A stretch of 12,658 nt of DNA from an uncultured Flavobacteriaceae bacterium (GTDB lineage: Bacteria; Bacteroidota; Bacteroidia; Flavobacteriales; Flavobacteriaceae), in the NCBI GenBank assembly GCA_938074515.1, contig CALJFV010000230.1, forward strand, positions 1 through 12,658, written 5' to 3'. The notes under the pieces are model-generated. The model made no database searches, was not told the origin of the DNA, and worked only from the letters and a program-made list of their open reading frames with translations. Position 1 is the stretch's first letter, and each line of letters starts with the position of its first letter. Shown piece after piece: positions 1-8,017 of this stretch. A program made the translations under genes and the position numbers.

Positions 1-1139
1 GTCCCAATTACTGGAAGTTGATCGCTTGGTGTTTCCCATAAATTATGGTTACGCATATACTGTTTGCGCACATCCCGTAGGGCATCTAAAGCACCGCGCT
101 TATCAAACTTATTCAGGGCCACCAAATCAGCGAAATCAAGCATATCAATTTTTTCGAGCTGGGTGGCGGCCCCAAATTCTGGGGTCATCACATAAAGTGA
201 AACATCACTGTGCTCCAAAATTTCGGTATCGCTTTGGCCAATTCCAGAGGTTTCCAAAATAACCAAATCAAAACCAGAGGCTTTGACTAAATCCAGCGCA
301 TCATTGACGTATTTAGACAATGCCAAATTACTTTGACGCGTAGCCAAACTACGCATGTAAACCCGAGGCGTGTTTATGGCATTCATTCTTATCCTATCTC
401 CAAGAAGCGCCCCTCCCGTCTTGCGTTTGGAAGGATCTACAGAGATAATGGCCAAATGCTTCTCTGGATAAGCAGCTAAAAATCGGCGCACGAGCTCATC
501 GACCAAAGAAGATTTTCCTGCCCCGCCGGTTCCCGTTATTCCCAAGACAGGGACCTGGTTTAGATCAGACGTATCCCGAAGGTCCTGTAAAAAAGATTTA
601 ATTTGATCTGGAAAATTTTCAGCAGCACTAATGCACTGGGCCAAATATTGAGGCTGGTCTACCGAGAGCTTATCACGATCAAACTGAGTTAGGTCTCCAC
701 GGGACTCATCACTCTTTTGAACCAAATCGTTAATCATCCCCTGCAAGCCCAAAGCGCGCCCATCGTCCGGAGCGTAAATGCGTGCAATTCCATAATCCAT
801 CAAGGTCTTGATCTCATCTGGGAGAATCACTCCACCACCGCCACCAAAAATCTTTATATGGCCTGCACCACGCTCCTGAAGTAAATCATACATATATTTA
901 AAATACTCCATATGGCCACCCTGATAAGAGGTCATGGCTATCGCGTGTGCATCTTCTTGAATCGCTGTTGAGACTACCTCATCAACACTTCGGTCGTGCC
1001 CTAAGTGAATCACCTCAACCCCAGTGGACTGGATGATACGTCGCATGATATTGATGGCTGCGTCATGACCATCAAAGAGTGAGGCCGCGGTAACAATGCG
1101 AATTTTATGTTCAGGACGATAGGGCTCTGGTTGTTGCAT
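1..1139 (-). CDS. icmF: Fused isobutyryl-CoA mutase IcmF-type protein, N-terminal part (partial)
   Basis: Predicted cytoplasmic adenosylcobalamin-dependent acyl-CoA mutase with its G-protein chaperone fused in, interconverting branched and linear acyl-CoAs such as isobutyryl- and butyryl-CoA. Translating the minus strand from the ATG at 1139 gives 379 residues open to the window edge, about a third of the usual ~1,100. Residues 12-140 are a B12-binding domain with the DxH motif at D23-G-H25, where the His would be the lower cobalt ligand. Residues ~195-379 are a MeaB-like GTPase: P-loop GTGGAGKSS at 203-211, [11 protein letters not shown] at 242-252, ETSGIGQSD at 296-304 and NKFD at 343-346. 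B12 domain then GTPase at the N-terminus is the IcmF order and differs from ordinary methylmalonyl-CoA mutase. The catalytic mutase domain lies outside the window, so acyl specificity cannot be judged. It lies 105 bp after pyrF, with only a weak TAAATTTA promoter-like element (1167-1174) between. Confidence 0.92.
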   Translation of the reverse strand, partial: MQQPEPYRPEHKIRIVTAASLFDGHDAAINIMRRIIQSTGVEVIHLGHDRSVDEVVSTAIQEDAHAIAMTSYQGGHMEYFKYMYDLLQERGAGHIKIFGGGGGVILPDEIKTLMDYGIARIYAPDDGRALGLQGMINDLVQKSDESRGDLTQFDRDKLSVDQPQYLAQCISAAENFPDQIKSFLQDLRDTSDLNQVPVLGITGTGGAGKSSLVDELVRRFLAAYPEKHLAIISVDPSKRKTGGALLGDRIRMNAINTPRVYMRSLATRQSNLALSKYVNDALDLVKASGFDLVILETSGIGQSDTEILEHSDVSLYVMTPEFGAATQLEKIDMLDFADLVALNKFDKRGALDALRDVRKQYMRNHNLWETPSDQLPVIG

Positions 1140-1244
1140 TATCAATAATTAGGTCGTTAATGGGCCTAAATTTACGAATTCATCAGCGAATGGATGATTT
1201 TATGCCCGATTATTCAACCCAAAGTATGCCAGAGTTATGAGGGC

Positions 1245-2066
1245 TTAGCCCCAACGATTTGAAAGAATTTCCTTCATTTGTGCTTGAAGTTTCTGAGCTT
1301 CAGCGGCTGCGGCTTGAGCAAAGTCTGCTCCACCACTGGCGTAAATGATTCCGCGTGAGGAATTTATTATCAGACCGACCTGATCGTTCATAGCGTGGTC
1401 ACAAACCTCTCGAAGATTTCCTCCTTGGGCGCCGACTCCAGGTACCAATAGGAACGAATCAGGAACAATATTGCGCACACGTGATAAATACTCGGTTTTA
1501 GTCGCGCCTACGACATACATCAAGCGCTGTTGGTTTTTATAGGTTTGTGCGGTGTGTAACACTTGCTCAAATAAATTTGGTGTTGCCTCACCGACCTGAA
1601 AGTCAAAGGCACCGGGATTTGAAGTCAAAGCCAAAAGAATCACAAATTTATCCTCAAATTCTAGAAAAGGCTCTATAGAATCTCGGCCCATATACGGGGC
1701 TATGGTGAGGGCATCAAATCCCATTTGTTCAAAAAACGCCTTAGCATAGCGCGTGGACGTATTGCCTATATCCCCTCTTTTGGCATCTGCAATGGTGAAT
1801 ACCTCAGGGTAACTCTCGTTTAAATAATCGATTGTTTTTTCCAAAGCTTGCCAGCCTTTGGTCCCATAAGACTCATAGAATGCTGTATTGGGCTTGTAAG
1901 CGACGGCCAAGTGATGCGTGGCGTCAATAATGGCCTTATTAAACGCGAAAATTGGATCTTCCTCCTGGAGAAGATGTGGGGGAATTTTATCCAAATCAAC
2001 ATCCAATCCAATGCAGAGAAAAGAGGATTTATCGCGTATTGCCTGAGTGAGTTGCTGCTGAGTCAT
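1245..2066 (-). CDS. pyrF: Orotidine-5'-phosphate decarboxylase
   Basis: Cytoplasmic enzyme that decarboxylates OMP to UMP, the last step of de novo pyrimidine synthesis. It has 273 residues, the length of the longer type 2 PyrF subfamily rather than the ~240-residue E. coli type. The catalytic Asp-Lys-Asp signature is D94-A-K96-R-G-D99 in [19 protein letters not shown] phosphate-binding glycine segment VPGVGAQGG lies at 208-216, and SSRGIIYAS at 236-244 supplies the phosphate-binding Arg. The N-terminal FLCIGLDVD (16-24) gives the substrate-contacting Asp. The ATG at 2066 starts 26 bp after the prfA stop. No TAnnTTTG motif occurs in that gap, so co-transcription with prfA is likely. A four-base-pair GGGC-TAA-GCCC hairpin straddles the stop but has no U-tract. 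Confidence 0.97.
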   Translation of the reverse strand: MTQQQLTQAIRDKSSFLCIGLDVDLDKIPPHLLQEEDPIFAFNKAIIDATHHLAVAYKPNTAFYESYGTKGWQALEKTIDYLNESYPEVFTIADAKRGDIGNTSTRYAKAFFEQMGFDALTIAPYMGRDSIEPFLEFEDKFVILLALTSNPGAFDFQVGEATPNLFEQVLHTAQTYKNQQRLMYVVGATKTEYLSRVRNIVPDSFLLVPGVGAQGGNLREVCDHAMNDQVGLIINSSRGIIYASGGADFAQAAAAEAQKLQAQMKEILSNRWG

Positions 2067-2092
2067 CAGTTTGGATTATATACTTTATCAAT

Positions 2093-3169
2093 TTAAAAGG
2101 TTTCCCCGGCTTCTTGCAATTTTTCGGTATTGCGGACTAATTGTAATTCGTCAATGATTTTTTGGATGTCTCCATCCATGATGTTCCCCAAATCGTAAAG
2201 CGTCAGATTAATCCTATGATCCGTGACACGGCCTTGAGGGTAATTATAGGTGCGTATCTTGGCACTTCGATCCCCCGAAGACACCATGCTTTTTCGCTTT
2301 TGTGAATCAGCCTCCATCTTTTTTGCCAATTCCAGTTCATAGAGTCTTGAGCGTAATACTTTCAAGGCTTTTTCGAGGTTTTTATGCGATGATTTCTGAT
2401 CTTGACAGCTGACAATCATCCCTGTGGGTTCGTGGTGCAATTTAATGGCCGAATAAGTGGTGTTTACCGATTGTCCCCCAGGACCCGTTGAGGTCGTGCG
2501 TTCAATGCGCACCTCAGTCATATCCAGTTCTACATCAAATTCTTCGGCCTCAGGCAGTACCATAACTGTGGCGGCACTGGTATGCACCCGCCCTTGAGTT
2601 TCCGTCTGAGGGACCCGCTGTACGCGATGCACTCCTGCCTCATATTTTAGCGTTCCGTAAACATCCTCTCCGTTAACCTCAAAGATAATTTCTTTAAAAC
2701 CACCACTCGTACCCTCGTTATAATCTACGACACTGACCTGCCAGCCTTTTGATTCACAATATTTGGTATACATTCTATGTAAATCCCCGGCAAAAATACT
2801 CGCTTCATCACCACCTGTCCCTGCGCGAATTTCAACCACTGCATTCTTGGCGTCTTCTGGTTCTTTTGGAACCAATAAAAAACGGATTTCTTCCTCGAGT
2901 TTTGGCTTTAGCTCTTGAGCTGACTCGAGCTCCATTTTGGCCATTTCAATCATCTCTGGGTCTGTTTCACTCGCTAAAATTTGCTGAGCCTCGTCCATAG
3001 CATTTTGCATGGCGACATAAGCCTCTCGCTTTTTCATGAGCAAGGAAAGGTCTTTGTATTCCTTGTTGAGCTGAATGTAGCGTTTTTGATCGCTAATAAC
3101 CTCAGGTTGAATGATCAGGTCATTGACCTCATCAAATCGCTGCTTAACTATGTTCAGTTTTTCTAGCAT
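2093..3169 (-). CDS. prfA: Peptide chain release factor 1
   Basis: RF1 reads UAA and UAG in the ribosomal A site and triggers hydrolysis of peptidyl-tRNA. The 358-residue length is normal for the family. The coiled-coil N-terminal domain spans ~1-100. The codon-recognition tripeptide is PQT (187-189) in [19 protein letters not shown], the PxT form that marks RF1 rather than the SPF of RF2. The catalytic GGQ is at 231-233 in [15 protein letters not shown], where Gln is the PrmC methylation target in the family. The C-terminal basic stretch [22 protein letters not shown] is also conserved. It sits between a PurM-like gene (55 bp upstream) and pyrF (26 bp downstream), an arrangement common in Flavobacteriia. 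A TAAATTTG element 27 bp before the start may give it its own promoter besides read-through from purM. Confidence 0.98.
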   Translation of the reverse strand: MLEKLNIVKQRFDEVNDLIIQPEVISDQKRYIQLNKEYKDLSLLMKKREAYVAMQNAMDEAQQILASETDPEMIEMAKMELESAQELKPKLEEEIRFLLVPKEPEDAKNAVVEIRAGTGGDEASIFAGDLHRMYTKYCESKGWQVSVVDYNEGTSGGFKEIIFEVNGEDVYGTLKYEAGVHRVQRVPQTETQGRVHTSAATVMVLPEAEEFDVELDMTEVRIERTTSTGPGGQSVNTTYSAIKLHHEPTGMIVSCQDQKSSHKNLEKALKVLRSRLYELELAKKMEADSQKRKSMVSSGDRSAKIRTYNYPQGRVTDHRINLTLYDLGNIMDGDIQKIIDELQLVRNTEKLQEAGETF

Positions 3170-3195
3170 ATACAGTTAATGCCCAATTATTCAGG

Positions 3196-3203
3196 CAAAT
3201 TTA
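3196..3203 (-). promoter_or_regulatory. Possible -7 promoter element for prfA-pyrF
   Basis: The minus strand reads TAAATTTG, an exact TAnnTTTG match, ending 27 bp before the prfA ATG in the 55-bp purM-prfA gap. No TTG/TTTG occurs at the usual distance upstream, where the sequence is the 3' end of purM. It is therefore a weaker candidate than the purM promoter. Confidence 0.4.
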
Positions 3204-3224
3204 CATTAATTTTATGGGGAAACG

Positions 3225-4406
3225 CTAATGGTAATCGAAGTGTCCGTGCTCAGAAACGATGGTCAAACTCTTTTGCTCTGATGCGACAACCCGCCCTACT
3301 ATTTGAGCCTCTATATTAAACTCGGCAGCAATATCAATTATTTGTTGAGCGTACTCGGGGTCGAGATAAAATTCCATACGGTGCCCCATATTAAAAACTT
3401 GATACATCTCTTTCCAAGGCGTTTGGCTTTCCTTTTGGATCAAATTAAATAATGGCGGAGTGGAAAACAAATTGTCCTTAATAACCTGTCCTTGAGATAA
3501 AAAGTGTAAGATTTTTGTTTGAGCACCGCCACTGCAATGCACCATCCCATCAATACAGTCCCGACCCATCTTATCAAAAATAGCTTTGACCACAGGGGCG
3601 TATGTTCTTGTCGGTGATAAGACGAGTTTCCCCGCATCAAGTGGGGTTCCTTCAATGGACTGAGTGAGCTCCTTTGAGCCTGAATAGACTAATTCTTCGG
3701 GAACCGCAGCATCATAACTCTCTGGGTAACGTTTGGCAAGACTTTTAGAAAAAACATCATGCCGAGCAGAGGTTAACCCATTGCTGCCCATACCCCCATT
3801 GTACTCATGTTCATAAGTGGCCTGACCAAAAGAGGCCAATCCCACAATGACATTACCCGGTTTGATATTGGCATTATCGATTACCTCCGAGCGCTTGAGT
3901 CGTGCGGTCACTGTAGAATCCACAATGATGGTCCTCACTAAATCCCCAACATCGGCGGTCTCACCACCCGTAGCGTGGATGGTAACCCCTTGGGCACTGA
4001 GTTCATCGACGAGCTCTTGAGTCCCTCCAATAATGGCTGAAAGGACTTCACCTGGAATTAAATTTTTATTGCGACCAATAGTAGAAGACAATAAAATATT
4101 GTCAACTGCGCCGACACAGAGAAGATCATCGATGTTCATAATCAAAGCATCTTGGGCAATACCTTTCCAAACACTCAAATCTCCAGTTTCGCGCCAATAG
4201 ATGTAGGCCAATGAAGACTTGGTCCCTGCTCCATCAGCGTGCATGACCAAACAATGATCCGCACTACCGGTGAGATAATCAGGAACTATTTTGCAAAATG
4301 CACCCGGAAATAGGCCTTTATCTACCTTTTCAATAGCTTTATGAACCTCAGTCTTGGCCGAGGAAACCCCACGTTGGGCATACCGTTTTGAAATCTCTTG
4401 ACTCAT
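3225..4406 (-). CDS. purM: PurM-like AIR synthase (phosphoribosylformylglycinamidine cyclo-ligase), long form
   Basis: Predicted to convert FGAM plus ATP to aminoimidazole ribonucleotide, step five of purine synthesis. It has the two-domain AIRS architecture: HADGAGTKS at 56-64 matches the DGVGTK ATP/substrate signature of classical PurM, GGETADVGDLV at 147-157 matches its GGETA segment, and GLASFGQA (189-196) followed by SNGLTSARH (208-216) matches the GLxSxGxHSNGYSLVR region. At 393 residues it is ~45 longer than E. coli PurM, and the extra length lies mostly in the middle (about 197-255). Identity to classical PurM looks low, so this is the divergent Bacteroidota form often annotated only as AIR-synthase-related. 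The PurM role is inferred from motifs and from its place before prfA and pyrF. The start at 4406 lies only 5 bp after a good -7 promoter element, suggesting a leaderless or nearly leaderless message. Confidence 0.87.
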   Translation of the reverse strand: MSQEISKRYAQRGVSSAKTEVHKAIEKVDKGLFPGAFCKIVPDYLTGSADHCLVMHADGAGTKSSLAYIYWRETGDLSVWKGIAQDALIMNIDDLLCVGAVDNILLSSTIGRNKNLIPGEVLSAIIGGTQELVDELSAQGVTIHATGGETADVGDLVRTIIVDSTVTARLKRSEVIDNANIKPGNVIVGLASFGQATYEHEYNGGMGSNGLTSARHDVFSKSLAKRYPESYDAAVPEELVYSGSKELTQSIEGTPLDAGKLVLSPTRTYAPVVKAIFDKMGRDCIDGMVHCSGGAQTKILHFLSQGQVIKDNLFSTPPLFNLIQKESQTPWKEMYQVFNMGHRMEFYLDPEYAQQIIDIAAEFNIEAQIVGRVVASEQKSLTIVSEHGHFDYH

Positions 4407-4411
4407 TGTGG

Positions 4412-4439
4412 CAAAGGTAAAAAAATAAAGGGGTTCAAA
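4412..4439 (-). promoter_or_regulatory. Predicted Bacteroidota promoter of the purM-prfA-pyrF cluster
   Basis: The minus strand reads TACCTTTG at 4419-4412, an exact match to the Bacteroidota -7 element TAnnTTTG. A TTTG at 4439-4436 lies 16 bp upstream as a possible -33 element. Transcription would be expected to begin within a few bases of the purM ATG (4406). The motif shares its first T with the U-tract of the glnN terminator. Confidence 0.6.
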
Positions 4440-4461
4440 ACCTCAGTTTTAGAACCCCTTT
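4419..4461 (-). terminator. Intrinsic terminator of glnN
   Basis: Arms 4427-4441 and 4446-4461 pair as AAAGGGGTTC plus AAAAC with GTTTT plus GAACCCCTTT. They form a 15-bp stem with one bulged A (4451) and a four-base loop. On the minus strand the hairpin is followed by TATTTTTTT (down to 4419), the expected U-tract. It lies 18 bp after the glnN stop. The hairpin ends only 20 bp before the purM ATG, so it insulates purM from glnN while overlapping its promoter. Confidence 0.88.
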
Positions 4462-4478
4462 TCTCTTTTGAGAACAAT

Positions 4479-6665
4479 TTATCGAGTGAATAACAATTCA
4501 CGATATTTTACCAGTGGCCAAAGTTCATCGTCCACAAGTAACTCTAACTTGTCACAGTGATATCGAATGTCATCAAAAAACGGTTTTACTTCGTTACAAT
4601 AGGCAAAGGCGCAAGCTTCCATATCAGCTAATGTATTGGCCTTCTTACGCGCATCGATCATCTGAGTAATCCCTTTGTTGATGTGTTCTATATGACCGCT
4701 GATTTGCTCAATCAAACTCATTTGCTCGGCCGCAATTTTTTTGAAGCCCTCTCCATATATATCCTTGAGTCCCTGTACGTTCTCGATTAAGATATTTTGG
4801 TAGCGAATTGCCGTCGGAATTACGTGATTTCTGGCGATGTCTCCCAAAATACGCCCTTCTATCTGGATTCGTTTGGCATATTCTTCAACCTCAATTTCAT
4901 GACGGGCTTCGATTTCAACTTTGCTCATGATGCCCAGTTGCTCATATAGCTCAATCGCCTGTGGTGATACTTTAGCTTTAAGTGCCTGCGGGGTGGTTTT
5001 ATTGTTACTCAAGCCTCTTTTCGCTGCTTCATCTTCCCAGGCTTGTCCATAACCGTCGCCTTCAAAACGAATGCGTTTTGAATCTTTAATGTATTCACGA
5101 AGAACATTAAAAATGGCATCGTCCTTTTTCATCTTTTTATTCGCAATAAGCGCATCAACCTCGGCTTTGAACTCGATCAACTGCTTGGCCACGATGGCAT
5201 TTAAAACCGTCATAGGGTTAGCGCAGTTTGCTGTTGATCCAACAGCACGTAATTCAAATTTATTTCCGGTAAAGGCAAATGGCGAGGTGCGGTTACGGTC
5301 GGTATTGTCCAAAAGGATTTCTGGAATTTTACCAACAACATTTAACTTCAGCTCGGTTTTTTCTTGTGGAGACAGTTTTCCATCCGTAACCTTTTCAAGC
5401 TCGTCCAAAACCTGAGTTAACTGAGATCCAATAAATACAGAGATGATCGCTGGAGGCGCCTCATTTGCCCCAAGTCGGTGATCATTACTCGCGCTGGCGA
5501 TAGCGGCGCGAATTAATTCTTCATAATCATTGACGGCCTTGAGGGTATTGATGAAGAAGGTCAAAAACTGAAGGTTTTTCATGGGTGTTGACCCCGGGCT
5601 CAACAAATTTACACCAGTGTCGGTTGCCATAGACCAGTTGTTGTGCTTTCCGCTTCCATTGATTCCTGCGAAAGGTTTTTCATGGAATAAAACTTTAAAA
5701 TTATGACGATCTGCAACTTTATCCATGACATCCATCAGGAGTGAATTGTGATCCACTGCGAGGTTTGCTTCCTCAAAGATTGGTGCTAACTCGAATTGAT
5801 TCGGAGCCACCTCATTGTGACGTGTTTTTACAGGCACACCCAGAAGCATACACTCATTTTCCAAATCGCGCATGAAATTTAAAACACGGGTTGGAATCGA
5901 ACCAAAATAATGGTCATCTAATTGCTGTCCTTTGGCCGATGAATGCCCGAGTAAGGTCCGCCCTGCTAACTTAAGATCTGGACGGGCGTCCACTAAGGCT
6001 TTGTCAATCAAGAAATATTCTTGCTCCCATCCTAGAGTCGCAATTACTTTTGAGACGGACTTGTCAAAATATTTTGCAACATCTGTAGCCGCCTGATCCA
6101 CGGACTGAAGCGATCTTAAAAGCGGTGTTTTATTGTCAAGAGCTTCTCCCGTGTAAGAGACAAAAACAGTAGGAATGCAGAGCGTTGTTCCGTAAATAAA
6201 CGCCGGCGATGTTGGGTCCCACGCAGTGTATCCACGGGCTTCAAATGTATTGCGAATTCCTCCATTTGGAAAACTTGAAGCATCGGGCTCCTGCTGAACC
6301 AATTGTCCGCCACCAAATTTCTCCATGGCTTGTCCCCCCTCTACCGTTTCAAAAAATGCATCATGCTTTTCTGCTGTAGCTCCGGTCAAGGGCTGGAACC
6401 AGTGTGTATAATGGGTAGCTCCTTTGGAAATAGCCCATTCTTTCATGCCAGTGGAAATTTGATCCGCTATAGAGCGCTCAATTTTGGTTCCCTTTAAGAC
6501 AGCCTCTTGAACTGCTTTAAAAGACTCCTTTGTCAAGTATTGACGCATGGCGTTTTCGTTAAACACGTTTTGACCAAAAATTTCTGAACGTCGTGCAGGT
6601 TCATTAACAGATACAGGTCGGCGCACAAGAGTTTCTTTTAGCGCTTGAAATCTTAAGGTGGACAT
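4479..6665 (-). CDS. glnN: Glutamine synthetase type III
   Basis: ATP-dependent ligation of ammonia to glutamate in the cytoplasm; GSIII enzymes form large dodecamers. From the ATG at 6665 it has 728 residues, the GSIII length and far longer than GSI (~450). Glutamate/metal-site segments are visible: GWEQEYFLID at ~212-221, RHNEVAPNQFELAPIFEEA at ~282-300, FHEKPFAGINGSGKHNNWS at ~327-345 and NRTSPFAFTGNKFELRAVGS at ~458-477. The reading frame extends ten codons further to a TTG at 6695, but that TTG lies inside the exact -7 promoter motif TATTTTTG (6700-6693). The ATG before STLRFQALKET, the normal family N-terminus, is therefore chosen. It is transcribed alone: a promoter lies just upstream and a strong terminator just downstream. 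No PII or GlnR-type gene is nearby. Confidence 0.97.
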   Translation of the reverse strand: MSTLRFQALKETLVRRPVSVNEPARRSEIFGQNVFNENAMRQYLTKESFKAVQEAVLKGTKIERSIADQISTGMKEWAISKGATHYTHWFQPLTGATAEKHDAFFETVEGGQAMEKFGGGQLVQQEPDASSFPNGGIRNTFEARGYTAWDPTSPAFIYGTTLCIPTVFVSYTGEALDNKTPLLRSLQSVDQAATDVAKYFDKSVSKVIATLGWEQEYFLIDKALVDARPDLKLAGRTLLGHSSAKGQQLDDHYFGSIPTRVLNFMRDLENECMLLGVPVKTRHNEVAPNQFELAPIFEEANLAVDHNSLLMDVMDKVADRHNFKVLFHEKPFAGINGSGKHNNWSMATDTGVNLLSPGSTPMKNLQFLTFFINTLKAVNDYEELIRAAIASASNDHRLGANEAPPAIISVFIGSQLTQVLDELEKVTDGKLSPQEKTELKLNVVGKIPEILLDNTDRNRTSPFAFTGNKFELRAVGSTANCANPMTVLNAIVAKQLIEFKAEVDALIANKKMKKDDAIFNVLREYIKDSKRIRFEGDGYGQAWEDEAAKRGLSNNKTTPQALKAKVSPQAIELYEQLGIMSKVEIEARHEIEVEEYAKRIQIEGRILGDIARNHVIPTAIRYQNILIENVQGLKDIYGEGFKKIAAEQMSLIEQISGHIEHINKGITQMIDARKKANTLADMEACAFAYCNEVKPFFDDIRYHCDKLELLVDDELWPLVKYRELLFTR

Positions 6666-6692
6666 AGTTGCTTGTTTATTAAAATTATCTCG

Positions 6693-6700
6693 CAAAAATA
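6693..6700 (-). promoter_or_regulatory. Predicted -7 promoter element of glnN
   Basis: The minus strand reads TATTTTTG, an exact TAnnTTTG match, ending 27 bp before the glnN ATG (6665). No well-spaced TTG lies upstream; the nearest TTTG is only 8 bp away. Its position argues against the upstream TTG start codon that overlaps it. Confidence 0.5.
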
Positions 6701-6719
6701 ATTCAATTCAAACAACGAC

Positions 6720-6780
6720 CCCCCTAAATTTTAAAGTTTATTATGAAAAAAGTGAGCTATTTTATTAACAACCCCCTAAA
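6720..6780. repeat. Repeated CCCCCTAAA element upstream of glnN
   Basis: The 9-mer CCCCCTAAA occurs at 6720-6728 and again at 6772-6780, exactly 52 bp apart. An inverted TTAAGGGG lies at 6802-6809. The G-rich strand reads towards glnN, and the copies begin about 20 and 72 bp upstream of the -7 motif. They could be operator sites or the remains of terminator arms; nothing in the sequence decides. Confidence 0.35.
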
Positions 6781-6811
6781 AATTAATCCTTATTAGAACA
6801 ATTAAGGGGTT
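6770..6811 (-). terminator. Possible weak terminator after the exchanger gene
   Basis: The arms 6770-6779 (AACCCCCTAA) and 6802-6811 (TTAAGGGGTT) pair at nine of ten positions with a 22-base loop. The right arm overlaps the exchanger stop codon. On the minus strand the hairpin is followed by GTTAATAAAATAG rather than a clean U-tract, so termination is uncertain. Confidence 0.3.
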
Positions 6812-7763
6812 AATTAATGGTCGTACTGATAAATACTGCATAGGCGACCAACAAGAATAAACCCTCATATCGACCAATACGATGGGGACTGGGCAAGAGA
6901 ATTAGGACCAAAAGCGCCGCAGCGAACCCGATCATCCAGTAAAGATCCAATGGAGAAAATTCTGTAGGATTGATGTTAATAGGATGTATTATTGCCGTTA
7001 ATCCAAGGACACAAGAAATATTAAAGATATTCGAGCCAATAAGGTTTCCCAGAGATAAAGCTTTTTCCTTTTTTAAGGCGGCAATAACAGAAGCGGCCAG
7101 CTCAGGCACACTTGTCCCTACAGCGATAACCGTCACCGCAATTACCCTTTGACTCACGCCTAAATCAGTAGCAATCTCCACCGCTCCTTTGACCAACCAG
7201 TCACTGCCAAAATACAAAGCGAAGGCCCCTATTATGAGCCATATGACTATTTTAATACCAGAAACAACAGCTAAGGTCTCATCGATGCCTTCTATAGCCT
7301 CATCCTGCTGAGGGGTTTCCCTTTTGTTACGCTTTATGAGCATGACAAGATATATCAGCAAACAGGCAAATAGACCAGAACCTGCCCAAAAAGAAATTCC
7401 ATTTTGAACAATAAGCAAAAAGGCCAAAGCCACACTGACCGAAAACATCACGGGCCAATTAATTTTATAAAAGTCATTGTCAATGATTATCGGGCTGATC
7501 AGTGCAGTAATACCTAATACAAGACCTATATTGGCAATATTTGAACCAATGACATTGCCCAAGGCGATGGCACTATATCCATTCAGCGCAGCACTCAAAC
7601 TCACCAAAAGTTCCGGAGCAGAAGTGGCAAACGAAACCACTGTAAGGCCAATAATCATTTTGGAAAGTTTTAATTTGAATGAAAGCCCAACTGCCGCACG
7701 AACCAAATACTCTCCGCCGACAACTAAAGCAATTAAACCTAAAAAAAGATATAGATAACTCAT
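6810..7763 (-). CDS. Na+/Ca2+ exchanger family membrane protein (YrbG-like)
   Basis: Inner-membrane antiporter of the Ca2+:cation antiporter (CaCA) superfamily, expected to extrude Ca2+ in exchange for Na+ or H+. It has 317 residues with about ten hydrophobic segments in two homologous halves. The two alpha-repeats carry the ion-binding Glu motifs: VVSFATSAPELLVSL at ~42-56 with GNVIGSNIANIG at 69-80, and VIAVGTSVPELAASV at ~212-226 with GNLIGSNIFNIS at 239-250. A polar cytoplasmic loop at ~144-166 (RNKRETPQQDEAIEG) separates the halves, as in YrbG. The frame is open nine codons further to a TTG at 7790, but those codons cover a promoter-like TATCTTCG. The ATG at 7763, directly before the first membrane helix, is preferred. 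Ion specificity cannot be read from sequence. Confidence 0.93.
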   Translation of the reverse strand: MSYLYLFLGLIALVVGGEYLVRAAVGLSFKLKLSKMIIGLTVVSFATSAPELLVSLSAALNGYSAIALGNVIGSNIANIGLVLGITALISPIIIDNDFYKINWPVMFSVSVALAFLLIVQNGISFWAGSGLFACLLIYLVMLIKRNKRETPQQDEAIEGIDETLAVVSGIKIVIWLIIGAFALYFGSDWLVKGAVEIATDLGVSQRVIAVTVIAVGTSVPELAASVIAALKKEKALSLGNLIGSNIFNISCVLGLTAIIHPININPTEFSPLDLYWMIGFAAALLVLILLPSPHRIGRYEGLFLLVAYAVFISTTIN

Positions 7764-7779
7764 AAAATCCAAAGTTGCA

Positions 7780-7787
7780 CGAAGATA
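7780..7787 (-). promoter_or_regulatory. Possible -7 promoter element of the exchanger gene
   Basis: The minus strand reads TATCTTCG, one mismatch from TAnnTTTG, 16 bp before the ATG at 7763. No clear -33 TTG was found. Its place inside the first codons of the longer frame supports the shorter start. Confidence 0.35.
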
Positions 7788-7856
7788 CAAATTAGGCAGC
7801 GCTACTGGGTGCTCGACGCTTAAAATTTTGTAATTTTCCTCGCAAATTATTGGTTT

Positions 7857-8009
7857 ATGAAACGCGGTCTATTTAAAATTATCGCCCGACTAAATAAAAT
7901 AATCTTCCCGAGTTTTACCGCCCGGCGATTGGATTTAGCAAAAGCCAAGAAATGGCAGCTGGCCCTATTGGCCTATCGATATTGGGTCACGACAAATGCT
8001 TTAGATTAA
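7857..8009 (+). CDS. Small basic flavobacterial protein (family often labelled 'SsrA-binding protein')
   Basis: A 50-codon frame on the plus strand from ATG 7857 to TAA 8009. The protein starts MKRGLFKIIARLNKIIFPS and ends RYWVTTNALD. It is rich in Lys/Arg in its first half and has a short hydrophobic stretch WQLALLAYRYW at ~33-43, enough for an amphipathic or membrane-touching helix. Length, the start MK-hydrophobic-ARLNK, the LDLAKAKKWQLA core and the NALD end resemble a family of ~45-50-residue proteins common in Flavobacteriia, which databases often name SsrA-binding protein. It has no resemblance to true SmpB (~150 residues), so I do not infer a trans-translation role. Function is unknown. 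It converges on apt with 4 bp between stop codons. A TAATTTTC at 7831-7838 is at best a degenerate promoter. Confidence 0.72.
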   Translation: MKRGLFKIIARLNKIIFPSFTARRLDLAKAKKWQLALLAYRYWVTTNALD

Positions 8010-8017
8010 GGCCTTAA
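8006..8017. repeat. 12-bp perfect palindrome holding both convergent stop codons
   Basis: TTAAGGCCTTAA contains the TAA of the plus-strand small gene (8007-8009) and the TAA of apt on the minus strand (8016-8014), placed symmetrically. No U-tract follows on either strand, so it is not a convincing terminator. Confidence 0.6.

Noticed and set aside
26..262. 78-codon open frame on the plus strand
   Set aside because: It lies antisense within the IcmF GTPase domain, which reads continuously with P-loop and NKFD motifs on the minus strand. The plus-strand peptide has no recognisable features.
1140..1244. TAAATTTA (1174-1167) and CATACTTTG as promoters for icmF
   Set aside because: The first lacks the final G and any spaced TTG; the second has only one base between TA and TTTG. 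Both are too weak to list as features.
1239..1251. GGGC-TAA-GCCC hairpin at the pyrF stop codon as a terminator
   Set aside because: The stem is only four to five base pairs and no U-tract follows on the minus strand.
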